The notes under the pieces: generated by a model
Database searches by the model: none
What the model was told of the DNA's origin: nothing
Seen by the model: the letters and a program-made list of their open reading frames with translations, nothing else
Shown here: positions 19,996-32,056 of the stretch, piece by piece
How the letters are laid out: every line of letters starts with the position of its first letter
How positions within the stretch are numbered: position 1 is the stretch's first letter
Assembly (NCBI GenBank): GCA_903813345.2
Contig: CAIIXF020000008.1
Coordinates: forward strand, 11,495,278-11,559,277
Length of the DNA: 64,000 bases
From: Owenia fusiformis
Lineage: Eukaryota > Annelida > Polychaeta > Sabellida > Oweniidae
Direction of reading: 5' to 3'
Program-made: the position numbers and the translations under genes

Positions 19996-20620
19996 GTTAT
20001 TGGAAAGTAATGAAATCTTGAAATTCATTATAATAAATGTGTTGAAATAGTTAAATCATTTGCCTGTGTATGTCTGTTTAAAATGTAAAAGACAAAATGT
20101 GCATGCATTAGTATAAGATACAAAAGTGCACTTTATAATGACCATAACAATTTCATTAAAATGACAGCATGTGCAATCCATGTTATTGTATGATCCTGGA
20201 TTTCCCAGTTACAGGTAACAATTGTATGATAATATCAAGGAAAGATTTTCTGTTCATGCATATTTCACAAATAGTGTTAAGTGAGCCTCACTCTAAAATG
20301 TTAAACAGCAGTGAAATAATAATGGTTCTGCTTTGTCCAGAATTTGTGTTTTGCTTAGATTGATATTCAGCCATACCCACTTAATGAATATCCAGTATTT
20401 GCTTTATTATGAACAAATCAACCCCAAAAATTGCACTGTGTGTAAGAACTAGGAGAGGCAGTATTTTTACCTTATAAATATTATATTCATAAGGTATTGT
20501 CAGTTTCCCTGTAATGTTATCAAAGGTAAGTGATATAATACTTTTTTTTCTCTTGGGTATTTTATGGCTGTGAGTTTATCAATTGAGGAAATTCAAAAAT
20601 CAATAATTTTACTTGTCAAA

Positions 20621-21390
20621 ACTTGTGTCCAGTGATTTTTACGCTTAATATTTTTATTGTTTGATTCTTTAAGTATTTCAGTCAGGGATTTTCATATTGC
20701 AACTAGGAAGATTGCTTTTACCAAAGAAGCAAGTATGAAGAGATTTCTCATCACCTCAGAAATGACCTTGAAACCCAGAGTAGGATTGCTCTTATTTGAA
20801 CAATTCTCGTCCAATTTACACATTACATGTAGTTGTTTTAAAATGTATATAAATGATCTCTGTTGTCTAATTTTACTTTTACCAAGTTGAGCATCTAAAG
20901 TTGTTTAAGTATGAAGTAAAGTGTTAAAAGGTGGCAAAAATGACAAATTCTCTGGTTTCAACTGATTTTAGAGCCTGGGATTCAAGAGGTTAGCTAGTAG
21001 TTAGCACCATTCATTAATAAATTTGACCTCGTACCTGCCAATGAGGAGAAGAACTAAAGCCATTGCATCATTAAGTTTATCATCGATAGAATTACTTATT
21101 AATAGTTATGAACTTTAGGGAATACAAATTAGTACTAATTAATAAAGTTGCAAATGCAAAGTAACATCATAGAGGTACTGAAAAGTTTTAGAATTACAAT
21201 TGCATTCTTTAAGTTAATAAATATTTAGTAGCTAAAGGGATGATTTACATGCCAACATGTTAATATGAACTCCAAAGTTTACTTAATAAGTTTATAGAAA
21301 ACAAGCTTTGTGAACGTTTCAATTCCATAATGAAATACTTAAAGAATCAAACAATAAAAATATTAAGCGTAAAAATCACTGGACACAAGT
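20621..21390. mobile_element. Element with perfect 60-bp inverted terminal repeats
   Basis: The 60 bases at 20621-20680 (starting ACTTGTGTCCAGTGATTTTT) match the complement of 21331-21390 at every position. The 650-bp interior is AT-rich and shows no transposase. No clear target duplication was identified. The right arm runs directly into the repeat at 21392. Confidence 0.8.
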
Positions 21391-21391
21391 T

Positions 21392-21530
21392 CCGATTAAG
21401 AACTCGCAATCTGATTGACCTGCGCAACACTGCAACAGAAATAAATAATAAGACATTGCGCCTAATTAGATCACGTGATTCAGTTAAATCGGGGAAGAAG
21501 GAGGTATGGACACCTGCTTTGTAGGATGTT
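21392..21530. repeat. Dispersed repeat with CCGATTAAGAACTCGCAATC start (copy 1)
   Basis: CCGATTAAGAACTCGCAATC, ACTGCAACAGAAAT, ATTGCGC and GATCACGTGATTCAGTT occur in the same order at 43336-43435. The downstream ACACCTGCTTTGTAGGATG matches 43484-43503 and 24752-24778. The core is bounded by CCGATTAA and TTAAATCGG, so it is itself weakly palindromic. Confidence 0.65.
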
Positions 21531-21630
21531 TCAATTCAGCTTAAAATTATTATGAATATTTTATATTTATTGCCATCATAGGCCTAAAGCCATGATACAT
21601 TATTGGTCATTGTTTTCATTATTGGTCAAT

Positions 21631-22102
21631 TGCTGGAATTACACCAGAAAAAATGCTAAAAAACGCTTTTGTGGAAAGCGCTTTACAAAATCACCATCCT
21701 GATTACACCAACATTTCTAAAGCACCTTAGGAATTTTATTTTGGAATTGCATCTGTCATTTATGCCTTTCATACACTTTTAATGATATGGAGAATATCCA
21801 GCAAATGTATACATCTACAATAAATGTATTCTTTTAGCATCAAAGAAAAAATGTAAATGAGACTTTTGCCAGTGATGTGAACTTACTTTCAATTTTTGCG
21901 ATATAATTTGATGACCTTTTGCATTTTTTTGGCATTACGCTTCACTCCTAAAGTGTCTAATGTTTCAATGCGTTTTTAGTGACTAACGTTCTAGGAGTTT
22001 TGGAAAAGCGCTTTTGTAAAACTGCAATCATGATTACACCTATTTTTCAAACCGTGTTAAAACCTTAGGCGCCTTTCTAAAACGCATGGTGTAATTCCTG
22101 CA
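21631..22102. mobile_element. MITE with TGCWGGAATTACACCA ends
   Basis: TGCTGGAATTACACCA at the left and TGGTGTAATTCCTGCA at the right are inverted with one mismatch. Subterminal AAAACGCTTTTGTGGAAAGC and similar blocks recur in inverted form. Non-coding. Confidence 0.7.
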
Positions 22103-22689
22103 AATGTTCATATAGGTAAATCAGATCTCAGTAACTATTCGATTGCTGCATGGAAGCATTGTATTTCACTGGCTTAGTTTTCCTGTTTCAATTAAAAAAG
22201 AGACAATAAGCTCACCAATCAAAATTGTTATCATGAAACTAGTGGCACTTCATTTCTTTGGTCTGAGATTGATTGACACATTGTTAATGATAGGATTTAT
22301 GAGGTAGCACAAAATATTATTAAAAAATGGGTAGCACAAAATATTATAAAAAAGATGTAAATTCATATTTTACAGTATCAATGACATTTCTTTGTTAAAC
22401 TATAATTCTGTTGGTTTTCACCCTTTTATTTTATAAATAAATATCCTGAATTAGTACAAATTGCACAGGATACAGAAATACAATTGTAAGCTTAGGCTAC
22501 TCAAAATAATAAGTCAGTAAAATCCTCTCTTTGATGACAAACTACTAGTTGAAATGTAAATACAGTAGAACCTGTGTAAGTTGAACTCCCTAAGGACCAC
22601 AAAAAGTGTCCCTCTTGGGATGTGTTCCACTTATAGAGGTTCATTAATGTGGAGTGGAGTAAAACCTATTCCTATTCTGAGGTGCTCCA

Positions 22690-22838
22690 CAGAGCTGGTG
22701 TTCTGCTTAGCAGTTTTTACTGATTTACAGAGCTGGTGTTCTGCTTAGCAATTTTTACTGATTTACAGAGCTGGTGTTCTGCTAAGCAATTTTTACTGAT
22801 TTACAGACCTGGTGTTCTGCTTAGCAGTTTTCACTGCA
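22690..22838. repeat. 38-bp tandem repeat, four copies
   Basis: Unit CAGAGCTGGTGTTCTGCTTA plus GCAATTTTTACTGATTTA, four copies with a handful of substitutions. It follows a TACAGTAGAACCTGT sequence at 22562, so it may have arisen within a relative of the 15968 MITE. Confidence 0.85.
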
Positions 22839-23249
22839 TATCGAAATTTTGAACCAAATACAAAATGCATATTCTTCAGAAAATCTCATTTGGTAAATCA
22901 TATTCTTTAATGGTTAATCAATTATGATGAATAGAGTTATATGACGTCAAATCTCCTTAAGTTGCTATGATACAGTGAGATTTATCTGTGAAATTATTTT
23001 AATGAGAAAATTGCCCCTCTCTTGATCCCAATATGTTTCATGATTTTATAAAGTAAATAACTTGGATATCATATGATTATTTTGATTGGTGTAAGTATGT
23101 AGTGTTCATCAAAAATGTCTTATTAGTGTTATTGTTATTAGTGGGTGTAAGATAACATTAATTGCACTTGTGTTATATAAAATCTGCTGGTACTTCACTT
23201 CATGAAAATAGTCTCTCAAGCCTATACCTTGCATCAGTGCATCTATGTT

Positions 23250-23985
23250 TAAATGTTGCAACATCAGTATGTCTAATCATTGCAAATGGACTTCTGTGTA
23301 ATACCTGGTACATGTTTGTCTAATCACTGCCGATACGTTTCTGTCCAATGACTGTTTATAAACTTCTGTCCCAATCTCTTTCAATACAACATTGTCCAAT
23401 TCCTGCCAGTATACATTTGTAATAAATTTCTGTCCAATCACTAACTTGAAATAAACTTCAATAATATTTTGTCCAATCACTTTAGGGGAGGCATCAAAAG
23501 TTCGATGTCGGATAGAAAACTAAATAAATCTAGTTAGGGGGGAGGGGGTTCAAACCCATTTCAGTTTGCTATCCAACAAATTTCAACATTTCAAATTTTT
23601 GGCAATTTCAACTCAGAATGCCTTGGAGTGGTTTAAAAATAAAGATTTTACCTGATGCTTTCTTCGTCAAGATCATTCCAATGGATTCTATTCTATCAAT
23701 AGTTGTTAAAAGCCGCAAATTACGATAGGAATTAACAAAAACTAGATCGTGTTTAGCAATAATTTTTCAAATTCTCAAACCGGAAGTAAGCGATCAACTT
23801 TCACGGTATTGTATTTAGTTTTGGGGGGGGGGGAAGGGGGGGGGTCTGAGTCAAAACTAGATTTATTTAGTTTCCGATCCGACATCGAACTTTTGATGCC
23901 TCCCCTTAAATACACCTCTGTTCAATCACTGGCAATATACTGCTCTCTGATAACTAAAATATACTTCTGTCTGTCATGATTCACA
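23250..23985. repeat. Degenerate ~31-bp tandem repeat, interrupted by a MITE
   Basis: Loosely repeated TGTCCAATCACTG and ATACTTCTGT motifs run from 23250 to 23481, then resume after 23906 (GTTCAATCACTGGCAATATA, TACTTCTGTCTGTC). The MITE 23485-23905 sits in the middle. Confidence 0.55.
23485..23905. mobile_element. MITE with TTA target duplication (Harbinger-like)
   Basis: Ends GGGGAGGCATCAAAAGTTCG and its complement continue as inverted repeats for about 50 bp with few mismatches. TTA flanks both sides. A three-base TWA duplication is characteristic of PIF/Harbinger elements. The interior has two runs of G and no transposase. Confidence 0.75.
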
Positions 23986-24721
23986 CTGCAGTTTTTATGA
24001 CACCTGATGATCATTGTCTCAACTTCATTAATAATTTTATCTTAGGATATATTGCAACAATGATGTACATCACATATATCATGTATATCCCAAAAATGTG
24101 ATATAAACAATGCATAATATACCAAAACATATATTTTAGTGATTTAATAATGACTGAAAATTACCATGGTTTTGAGGTGGATTGCCATAATGGTTGTTGT
24201 ATGGTAGTGCAAGGGGGTCATTTGACACTTGTACTATTTTCAATAGACTTTTTTTCGCTGTTTGTGTTCAATACTTCAAATTTCCCATTTGCCATTATGC
24301 TACATAATTATAATTTCTAGGTATATTATGCAACAATATTTCTGTAAAATGAGTAAACAAGTAAGGTAAATGATACCTGTTACCTAATATAATCATACCC
24401 AGGGGAAAATATAATCATCAAACGCTGCAACATTTTAATAATAATCTATAATTGTGACATGGATGAAATTTCATACTATCAGCATGAACATTAAAATTGC
24501 ATTAATTTCTAAATGCCATTTCCTACGTGAATTTTATCTCATATTCTTGCAATACAATTCTTTGATGCTTGTTAATTATTATATTTCGCTTAAAAATCAT
24601 GGGTGTAGCGCTATATTTTGAGTTGGTACGCCCAGTCGGGGATGTCTGATTGCATGGCTGAAGGCCACGGATCTTGGGAGAGGGGGGTATGCTCTCCTGG
24701 GAACTTTTTTCGAAGGTGTTA

Positions 24722-24782
24722 TTTGATGCAATGGGGAAGAAGAAGGTGCGGATTCTGGATACCTGCTTAGGAGGATGTCAAT
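24722..24782. repeat. Dispersed repeat, partial copy
   Basis: GGGGAAGAAGAAGGTGCGGA and TTCTGGATACCTGCTTAGGA match the distal part of the repeats at 21392 and 43336. Confidence 0.55.
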
Positions 24783-24939
24783 AAATGTGCAAACAAATTA
24801 ATGCATTTTAACACTTTTTTCAAATTCATATGGTACTCACAGGTGTATTGTGTGAAACAGGCACTATCCCATGAAGCTTAATTATTGTTTTACAAATTAA
24901 TTCTTTTTATCAGCATACTCACATTCTATCTGTTGTAGA

Positions 24940-25215
24940 GGGCAGTGAATACAATGCGATCTATTTTTATGTTCATATTGGAATATGTATGCGCAAGTGC
25001 CAACAGGAAAATACCAAAAATGGTCACAGAACACAACAAGCATACATCTGTAGACGTATAAGGAAAATAAACCCCAACTATCTCAAATCATAATCCAAAA
25101 TGAAAAGAAAGTGTCTAATACCCTCCTTCCCCACCATTCAAGTACTATATTCTAGTACCAATATCACAATCCAAGACCATAACCCCAAGGGACTAAGGGA
25201 GTTGTTGATGAGACC
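24940..25215 (+). repeat. Dispersed 'GCACAAGTGCC' repeat, copy 1
   Basis: Shares GCGCAAGTGCC, GTCACAGAACACAACAAG, CAAAATGAAAAGAAAGTGTC and ATCACAATCCAAGACCATAA in order with copies at 40440-40735, 60160-60560 and 60890-61080. Inverted partial copies lie at 25690-25895 and 33770-33870. The family is at least 300 bp long and non-coding. Class unknown. Confidence 0.65.
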
Positions 25216-26639
25216 CGTCTGACCCTTGTCTATTTTAAAAGTGTATTGTCACCTACTTATGGATTTGACAAATGCCCCTTGAGCTGGTCAATAACAAAAG
25301 AGATAAGAATGATCCCAAAGAGTCTGCAATGGAGACACCTTTAATTCTGATTCTTCCATCATAAATGGTTGCCATCAGAACTTTTATAATAACACAATAA
25401 ATAAGGCCTCAGGTTGTTTTGATCTTCAAATGTACCACATCATAGATCTATAAGATAGATCTCATAAGATCTATTTATCACTTACCTCACAAAGATTGAT
25501 TAAAAACATTGACAGGATATATTTGAAGGCTTTCGTTTGATTGTGAAACTCCTGCACTTCAATAATCTGTCCTTAATGTGTTGGCATTTGCAGCTGAATG
25601 TTATCATGGTGTTATTATTGCACTAATTATATCCCTATACTTTGTACTTCATAGAATTGCGGTTGGATATTGTAACATATGGTTGATTGAAATGTACTGA
25701 GTTGTAGGCTTGGATTGCGATAATGGTACTTAACTGGTGGGGAAGGGGGCATAAGACATTGGTTCAATTTACGTTAAATCATGGTCTGGGATATTTGAGG
25801 CTTGTTTTCCTATGACCTTTTAGTCTTTTCTTGCTGTGTTCTGTTACAATCTTTGGTCCCTTCCCTTTGTCTCGCGTGCACACATATTTGTGTGTTACCT
25901 ACAGGATTGTGATTATAAAGTTTAACTTCTCTTTTTAAACATGGATTAATAATAAACACTCATTTTTGCGATTTTTGGTTTTGGGAATCTTTTGTTTGTT
26001 CTTATGATGGATTGATGTTTTCACCTTAAACTTTTTAATCAGGATATTTTGTTAATTGTTTGTAATATGATTCTCAAAAAGATTTTATCACAACATTGTT
26101 TGTAGACTGATACTGTTTTTGTTTTGTTTTATCTCACATTTTCTGTTTTATTTGAAACTTGAGATGTAATTTGGAATTCGAACTTAGACTCACTTCAACT
26201 AAATGATTACTTGATATGTGCTTTACCCATACATCTAAATCATAACGAAACAAGCTAAACATTTGACAGAAAAATACAAATTTCTATCAAGCCTAATGTG
26301 ATGCTATGCTATATGGAATGCACGTTGGAATCAGAACCAGGAAATTATCTTCCCTTCCATCACCCTGTTATGTCCCTTATGTTACTGTTTCTGTCTGTAG
26401 AGCAAAGGACAAAAGTTCTGAAAAAACATTACCAGTACCAACAATGCACCAAAAATTTGTTAAGATAGAAAATGTGTTTTATTGTCCTGCAATTGAATTG
26501 TACGTTTTCTAAAGTAATAAGAGAGCATGAGAAGCATTTTTAGTTCACATACACTGTAAATAATATGGAATATTAGATTTGGCAGCTCAGAATTCAAATT
26601 TTAGTAAGAGAACATTTATTTGGACTCGGTTCAGACATT
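25216..26639. other. Non-coding with an inverted partial repeat copy
   Basis: No exon-like frame. Positions 25690-25895 (TTCTTGCTGTGTTCTGTTAC, TTTGGTCCCTTCCCTTTG) are the inverted form of the repeat at 24940. Confidence 0.5.
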
Positions 26640-27450
26640 TATTATTTTCTAGGCAGTCATAACTACATATACAAGTAACGAATCTCATTACCAAGGTCGT
26701 CCCACATTTTCTGTGCATTAGCCTGATTGGCTGACTTTTGTGCCCATGGTAGCTGGTCCACATTGCCTGCCCTGATGTAATGCAACACAATGCCACTAGC
26801 ATATGCAACAGCATGATCATTCTGCAGTTGAATGTTGCCCCAAAACACTCTGTTTACATGTGGTACTTGATGGAGGTCCGAAAGGTCAATTTATTCTGAA
26901 ATTATGTTTGGGAATCACCAAGGGGTGCAACTTGTGTAGTACTGCACCAAACAACCTCTGTAATACTGCTCCAAACATAAATAGGGTCGTCTTCGTAGAC
27001 TGCCACATCAGTAAGTGTCCTTATTGTCTTTTCCCCTGGTCTACAACAGAAACAAACACAATTATCAACTTTGTGGAGAACACATCTTATTTCTTCACAT
27101 GCTGTCATATGACAGGAAAGATTAGGCCCAACGTTTTGGTGCTTTCCTGCCCATTGAAGGCACCTTTCTTTGTTATGATCAGTCAGCTGTGGTTTCTTTA
27201 AATTTATAAAGGTCTCATGGCCTTGCATCCGTTCTAAAGAAATCACCGGTTGTCTTTTGCTCTGGAACACAGGTTTTGAGGTGAGACAGCCATTCATCTC
27301 GTAGACTACTGGTTGACTTAAAGCGATTTTGATGACATAAATGCAGCAGGTGGTGGTCTTAGAGACTGTTCCTGACACACCCCTAGGGTCCTAGCAATGA
27401 CAGTTTGTTTCATGCCAGAGAGCGGCATCCCTATGACCTGCCATGCTCTT
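26640..27450 (-). pseudogene. Tc1-like transposase relic
   Basis: Read on the minus strand in more than one frame. A helix-turn-helix-like start (GMKQTVIARTLGV) near 27400 is followed by LKKPQLTDHNKERCLQWAGKH, comparable to the KKPxLTxxHKxxRLxFAxxH block. Next comes RPGEKTIRTLTDVAVYEDDP with a diverged VWG-like segment. From 26820 down, QNDHAVAYASGIV and MWDDLGNEI correspond to the QDNARPH and WDELGRR blocks. Frameshifts separate these parts and catalytic residues are damaged (NDHA instead of DNAR). No inverted ends were found. Confidence 0.72.
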
Positions 27451-30400
27451 TTTCATTTTTTTATGGGGCATGCCTTCTAAAAACTCTTCCAACTCTAAAT
27501 TAAATTTTTATAAAATGTGCACAAGGGTTACAACTAAGACTTGGACACCTCTTTAAAGTTTCCAATATCATGAGGTCATAGGGTCACCTGAGTGAATACA
27601 AGTTTAATCAACCATTAACTTTTCATACCATCAGTTGTATATGCAAAACTGATGAGGGAATGAGAACATATAACAAATTTCATCAAAATTTTATCATTTT
27701 GTAGAAATTCCATCAAACAGTTCGTATCTATAAAATATTCCACATTTATTAGCAACAGTGTAACTCTGATAATAATTGAATTGTGTGTTTTGTGTTTTGT
27801 CATAATACTTGAGATGATGCTTTGATACAGAAAGTTTAATGCAATAGAAATACCGCGACTGAAAGTCCTTACCTACTAAAGCAACATACATGCATTTACA
27901 GATTCAGCCCCCGTCTTGTGCTCTTTTACTATTATTCTTCATTGTCTCCTAATGTAAGATTTATTACTCGACTTTAAAAGAGATTCTTCGCAGTTTCAGA
28001 ATCATTTTTTCAATTGTTTCACCTTTTTAATTACTTTAGCACATTTATTAGAGTCCATTTTGGGATGTCCACATTTTTCTAATGCTTCTTTAAGAAAGAT
28101 CAAAGATAAAGAAGCTTTTTGCACAAATCAAACAGTTTCATTTACACCCTTCAAAATAGGTGGAAAAGAAATGTTTGGGATCACATCCTTGCGGTGTCCC
28201 TTGTTGGCATACATTGATTAACTATTTATTTCAAAAATTGCATTATGGTTAATAGTTTCACACAGTTTTTTTAAAGACTGCAACTTCAAAAACGGCAAGA
28301 ACACTTTTCATTTAAATGAAATTTCATAATAAGTGTAATCACCTCTCTATTTGGATTTACTATTTGGCTAAGTTGCCATTTTTCATTGATTGCTAGGTGT
28401 TACACAGTTGATGATGTTCTACTTTTTGGTTTCTTGCCATGATGCTGCTTTAATTTATTAATTTAGATTATGGCTCCTAATATAGTCATGTAATGACCCA
28501 TAACGGAAGTCTGAGCAAAAACACTACTATTGTGACCTCCCAGTTATGATTAATGTTATTCCAATGGTAGATGCGCCTCATCAATCATTTTTATTGTAAT
28601 ACTGTCACGACTTCTTACAATTAACTTGGAACAAAATATATTTAATGGAGAAACATATCAACTTTCCTTATATCAGGTATCTGTTGTAGATAGAATGGAG
28701 AAAGTAAGCAGTTCCGTGCACTTTAGCATCAAGATGAGAATAACTATAAATCTAAATTATTAGCATCAAAAGTGTCACTGAAGCTTTAAGTAAGTGGTCA
28801 CCTTTAAAGCTTTTGATAGATACATTTATTAATCCTTATATCATCCTGCTGAGCCTCTCGTGTGATTTCACATTTTCACATCATTCTTGTCTTCACTCTT
28901 AATCATGTATAAAGAGGTGGTAATTACCTATTATGGCCATTAGATCTTCAGCATTCTGGAAAGCACTTAGTAGTATATCTAGCAGCATATTTTTGTCATT
29001 TATCATTAGACATGCTGTGGCATTGTCATCTTTTTTAGTTTTTCTCGCAGATGGATAGTTGTTATTTATAGTAACCAAAGCTTACCTGTAAGGTGAGGCT
29101 TGACTGTAATTCTATCAAACCCATGCGGCAACAGAAAGTTTGCATGAGATGATGACCAGCACACTTTTGTAGTACCAATGTGTGACCAAAGATTAGCAGC
29201 AACAGAGAAGAAATTGGAGGGAAAATGAAATAAGAGAAGGGCTACAACTATGGTGAACTTCAACTCTATATCAGAGAAGGGGATCTGTGTCAATATGTTT
29301 AATTGGTTGTTTTTTCCATAAGATCTCCAACAAGCATTAAGTCACATTTATGTTTGGGTGACAGTGAACAGGTGTTCAAGTATGAGTGACAAATCACTAA
29401 GAAAAATTAGCATTGTAGGTTCACTCTAAATATTCACTCTAAAAAAGAACAACCTTTTAATAATTAAAAAGAAATCAACTTGTGATTTGCACCATCAGTA
29501 TACTTGTACAGACCTTCTTTTTTTCTTTGAGAATCTGCACCTTTAACTTTAATTTAAAATGTGTGATTCAAAAACATCAGATGACAGTTTATCATCTGAT
29601 GATTATTTGTTTTCCACAATAATAACTGCTTATTTTTTCCACATGCATTCAGCATATCAATAATTACATGATAAATGGTAAAGGTTAGTTGAAGGAAAAA
29701 TGAGACCTGGAAAATGAACTTATGGTTGATAATTATTACCAACAGTAATCATTTTCCATAGATCAAAAGTAATTATATTTCTGAACAAAGTTTCAATGTT
29801 GTGATGTAAAAAAGTCATTTGTCTCCAATTTGACTCTTTGATGTTTCTTTTCTGATGTTTTTGATCACTCTATGTGTAATTATTATACCCCCATCATGCA
29901 GTGCCTACTTTTGCATTTGCAACTGCAGCTATCTTTTTGATTTGTGGTTGATGGTTAGTCAACTCATTTATCATTTAAATAGCTTCCAATCATCTCTTGT
30001 ACAAGGCGTCCACAAAAAAAGAATGCCCAGCTTCAAGACCAAATTATTAGAATCCTGAGAAGTTTTTTAAAAATACAAAGGTAGCAGTAAAAAGCCCAAT
30101 TTATTCTCCATCAAATGGTACCTTGATCATTATGTAACTGTCAGGTATGACTGAGCAGTCTTGACCATTGCCAATCAAATGAAAGAATTATTCATTGATG
30201 TGAAATTTCGTAATGTTTAGTTAGGATGTTTATAAGCTTCGATAATTTTTGGCATCATCTTGAAGACTGCAAATTTATGGTAAACAAAGTAAAAACTAAT
30301 TAGATTTAAAGACCTGGAGTACAACTGACCAAAACATCAATACTGCTGTGTATGCTTTGCAAATGTTTATACCTTTATTATCTACATCACATTTTACGAA

Positions 30401-31070
30401 TAATTGTATACTTTTTAGGGTGAAAATTTACTTATTAATACGTGTTTTGGACATAAATTAGATAATGAATTAAATTGGATAATAGATTATACATCCAGAG
30501 TTCATGAGATAAGGCTCAGAGGTTTTGTCTAGACATTCCTTTCTCATCAAAATCTGCCAAATTCTCAAACTTCTCAAATATTCAATTTCTTTGGCAGAAA
30601 ATCATCACAATTTCTTATTGTATTACTTTTGTAAATGGGATTTCTGGATATTTTTTTGGATAAGACCTTTTATTTTGGCTCTGCCCACTTCAAAATTAAG
30701 AAATAATTCAGAACCTCGTTGTGTGAACTCGGGACAAGCCAAAAACTGTAAGTAGCTGATTGAAATGATATTTTTGGACTTCAACTTTTCTTTAATAAAT
30801 TAATATTTTAAACTATCTGTTTTCATGTTTTATAACTTCGCCACAGATACTAATGCAATATGTACAAGAAAAGATATCTCTATTTTTTATTATGATTTAG
30901 TTAACATAGGCTCTTTTGGGAAATGTTCCCAACCTACAAATGCCCCCATATAGATATGTTTGTTTCTGTATCTAGAAGGAGAGTAAGCTCAATATTATAA
31001 CCTTATTTTCTATTGGGCTCTATTTCTGTACGTACTACATACGATTTGGCTGACTTCTGTGTTCCACTTA
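27451..31070. other. No gene seen
   Basis: AT-rich sequence with frames under 80 codons, none resembling a protein family. No RNA gene or strong repeat noticed. Confidence 0.5.
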
Positions 31071-31690
31071 GCCTTGCCCAAGTCGGTCTCTTTTACTTAT
31101 CTTGATTTCTATTATGACCGCCTTGTACCAAAGAGAAACGGAAGCCACGTGCTTTACCGACAGTTTGTTGATGTCGGTAAAATTTGACCAATCAAAGACG
31201 GCCCTGTAGCGATAGCTCATTATTATGCACGGTCAAAAACAAGTACACTTTTCACCGGGACTTTTCACGAACAAATCTTACGAATCTGAGCACGAATTCA
31301 TCATGAAAATACAAATATTTTATCAGATAAATATCAATGAGAGTTTAGTAGCTTACCTTCCAATGTACATTTAATTACATGATATATTGTAACTCTAAAG
31401 AAACACTCGATCAGATCATTGAATTTCAAGTCGTAGATGGGAAGTTTGTTTTGTTTATGCAGCTCAACCTGATAACGTTTTGATTGGTCATTCACCCTGA
31501 AGTCACACGTCGCGTCCACGTGATATCTGTCAATCAATAAGGTTTCGCGATACCCCTGATAGCGTAGGTATTATGGAAATCTCGAAACCGTTGAATATTT
31601 CAGCATAATAACAGTGGAGATGTATTGGATTGTACAAGGCGGTAATAATTCAAGATCAGATAAGTAAAAAAATACCGACTTGGGCAAGGC
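31071..31690. mobile_element. TA-flanked element with GCCTTGCCCAAGTCGG ends
   Basis: GCCTTGCCCAAGTCGG and CCGACTTGGGCAAGGC are perfect inverted ends, with TA on both sides. Subterminal GACCGCCTTGTAC and GTACAAGGCGGT are also inverted. The flanks additionally share TGTTCCACTTA (31060-31070 and 31693-31703). No transposase. Confidence 0.75.
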
Positions 31691-31795
31691 TATGTTCCAC
31701 TTACTATAGGCTGATCTTTTAATTTCTGTGTTCAAACCTTTATTCAATGTTATTAAGAGGAAACATGAATTTTATCATGGTCAAATGGAAGCCTA

Positions 31796-32056
31796 GCCTT
31801 GCCCAAGTTGGTCTCTTTTACTATCTGATTTCTAATTATGACCGCCTTGTACCAAAGAGAAAGCCACGTGCTTTACCGACTCAATGTTTATGTCGGTAAA
31901 GTTTGACCAATCAACGACGGCCCTGCAGCGTTAGCTCATTATTATGCATGGTCAAAAACAAGTACACTTTTCGTCGGTACTTTTCACGAACAAATCTTGC
32001 ATGAATTCATCATGAAAATACAGATATTTTATCAGATAAATATCAATCAGAGTTAA
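31796..32056. mobile_element. Partial second copy of the 31071 element
   Basis: Matches 31071-31350 with about 90% identity by eye (GACCGCCTTGTACCAAAGAG, GTCAAAAACAAGTACACTTT, TTTTATCAGATAAATATCAA), then breaks off without a right end. Direct orientation, about 105 bp after the first copy. Confidence 0.75.

Noticed and set aside
21392-21490. tRNA-like gene
   Set aside because: The outer CCGATTAA/TTAAATCGG pairing suggested an acceptor stem, but no T-loop GGTTCRA or anticodon arm is present.
26306-26512. 68-codon ORF as a possible gene
   Set aside because: No family resemblance, no splice partners, length expected by chance.
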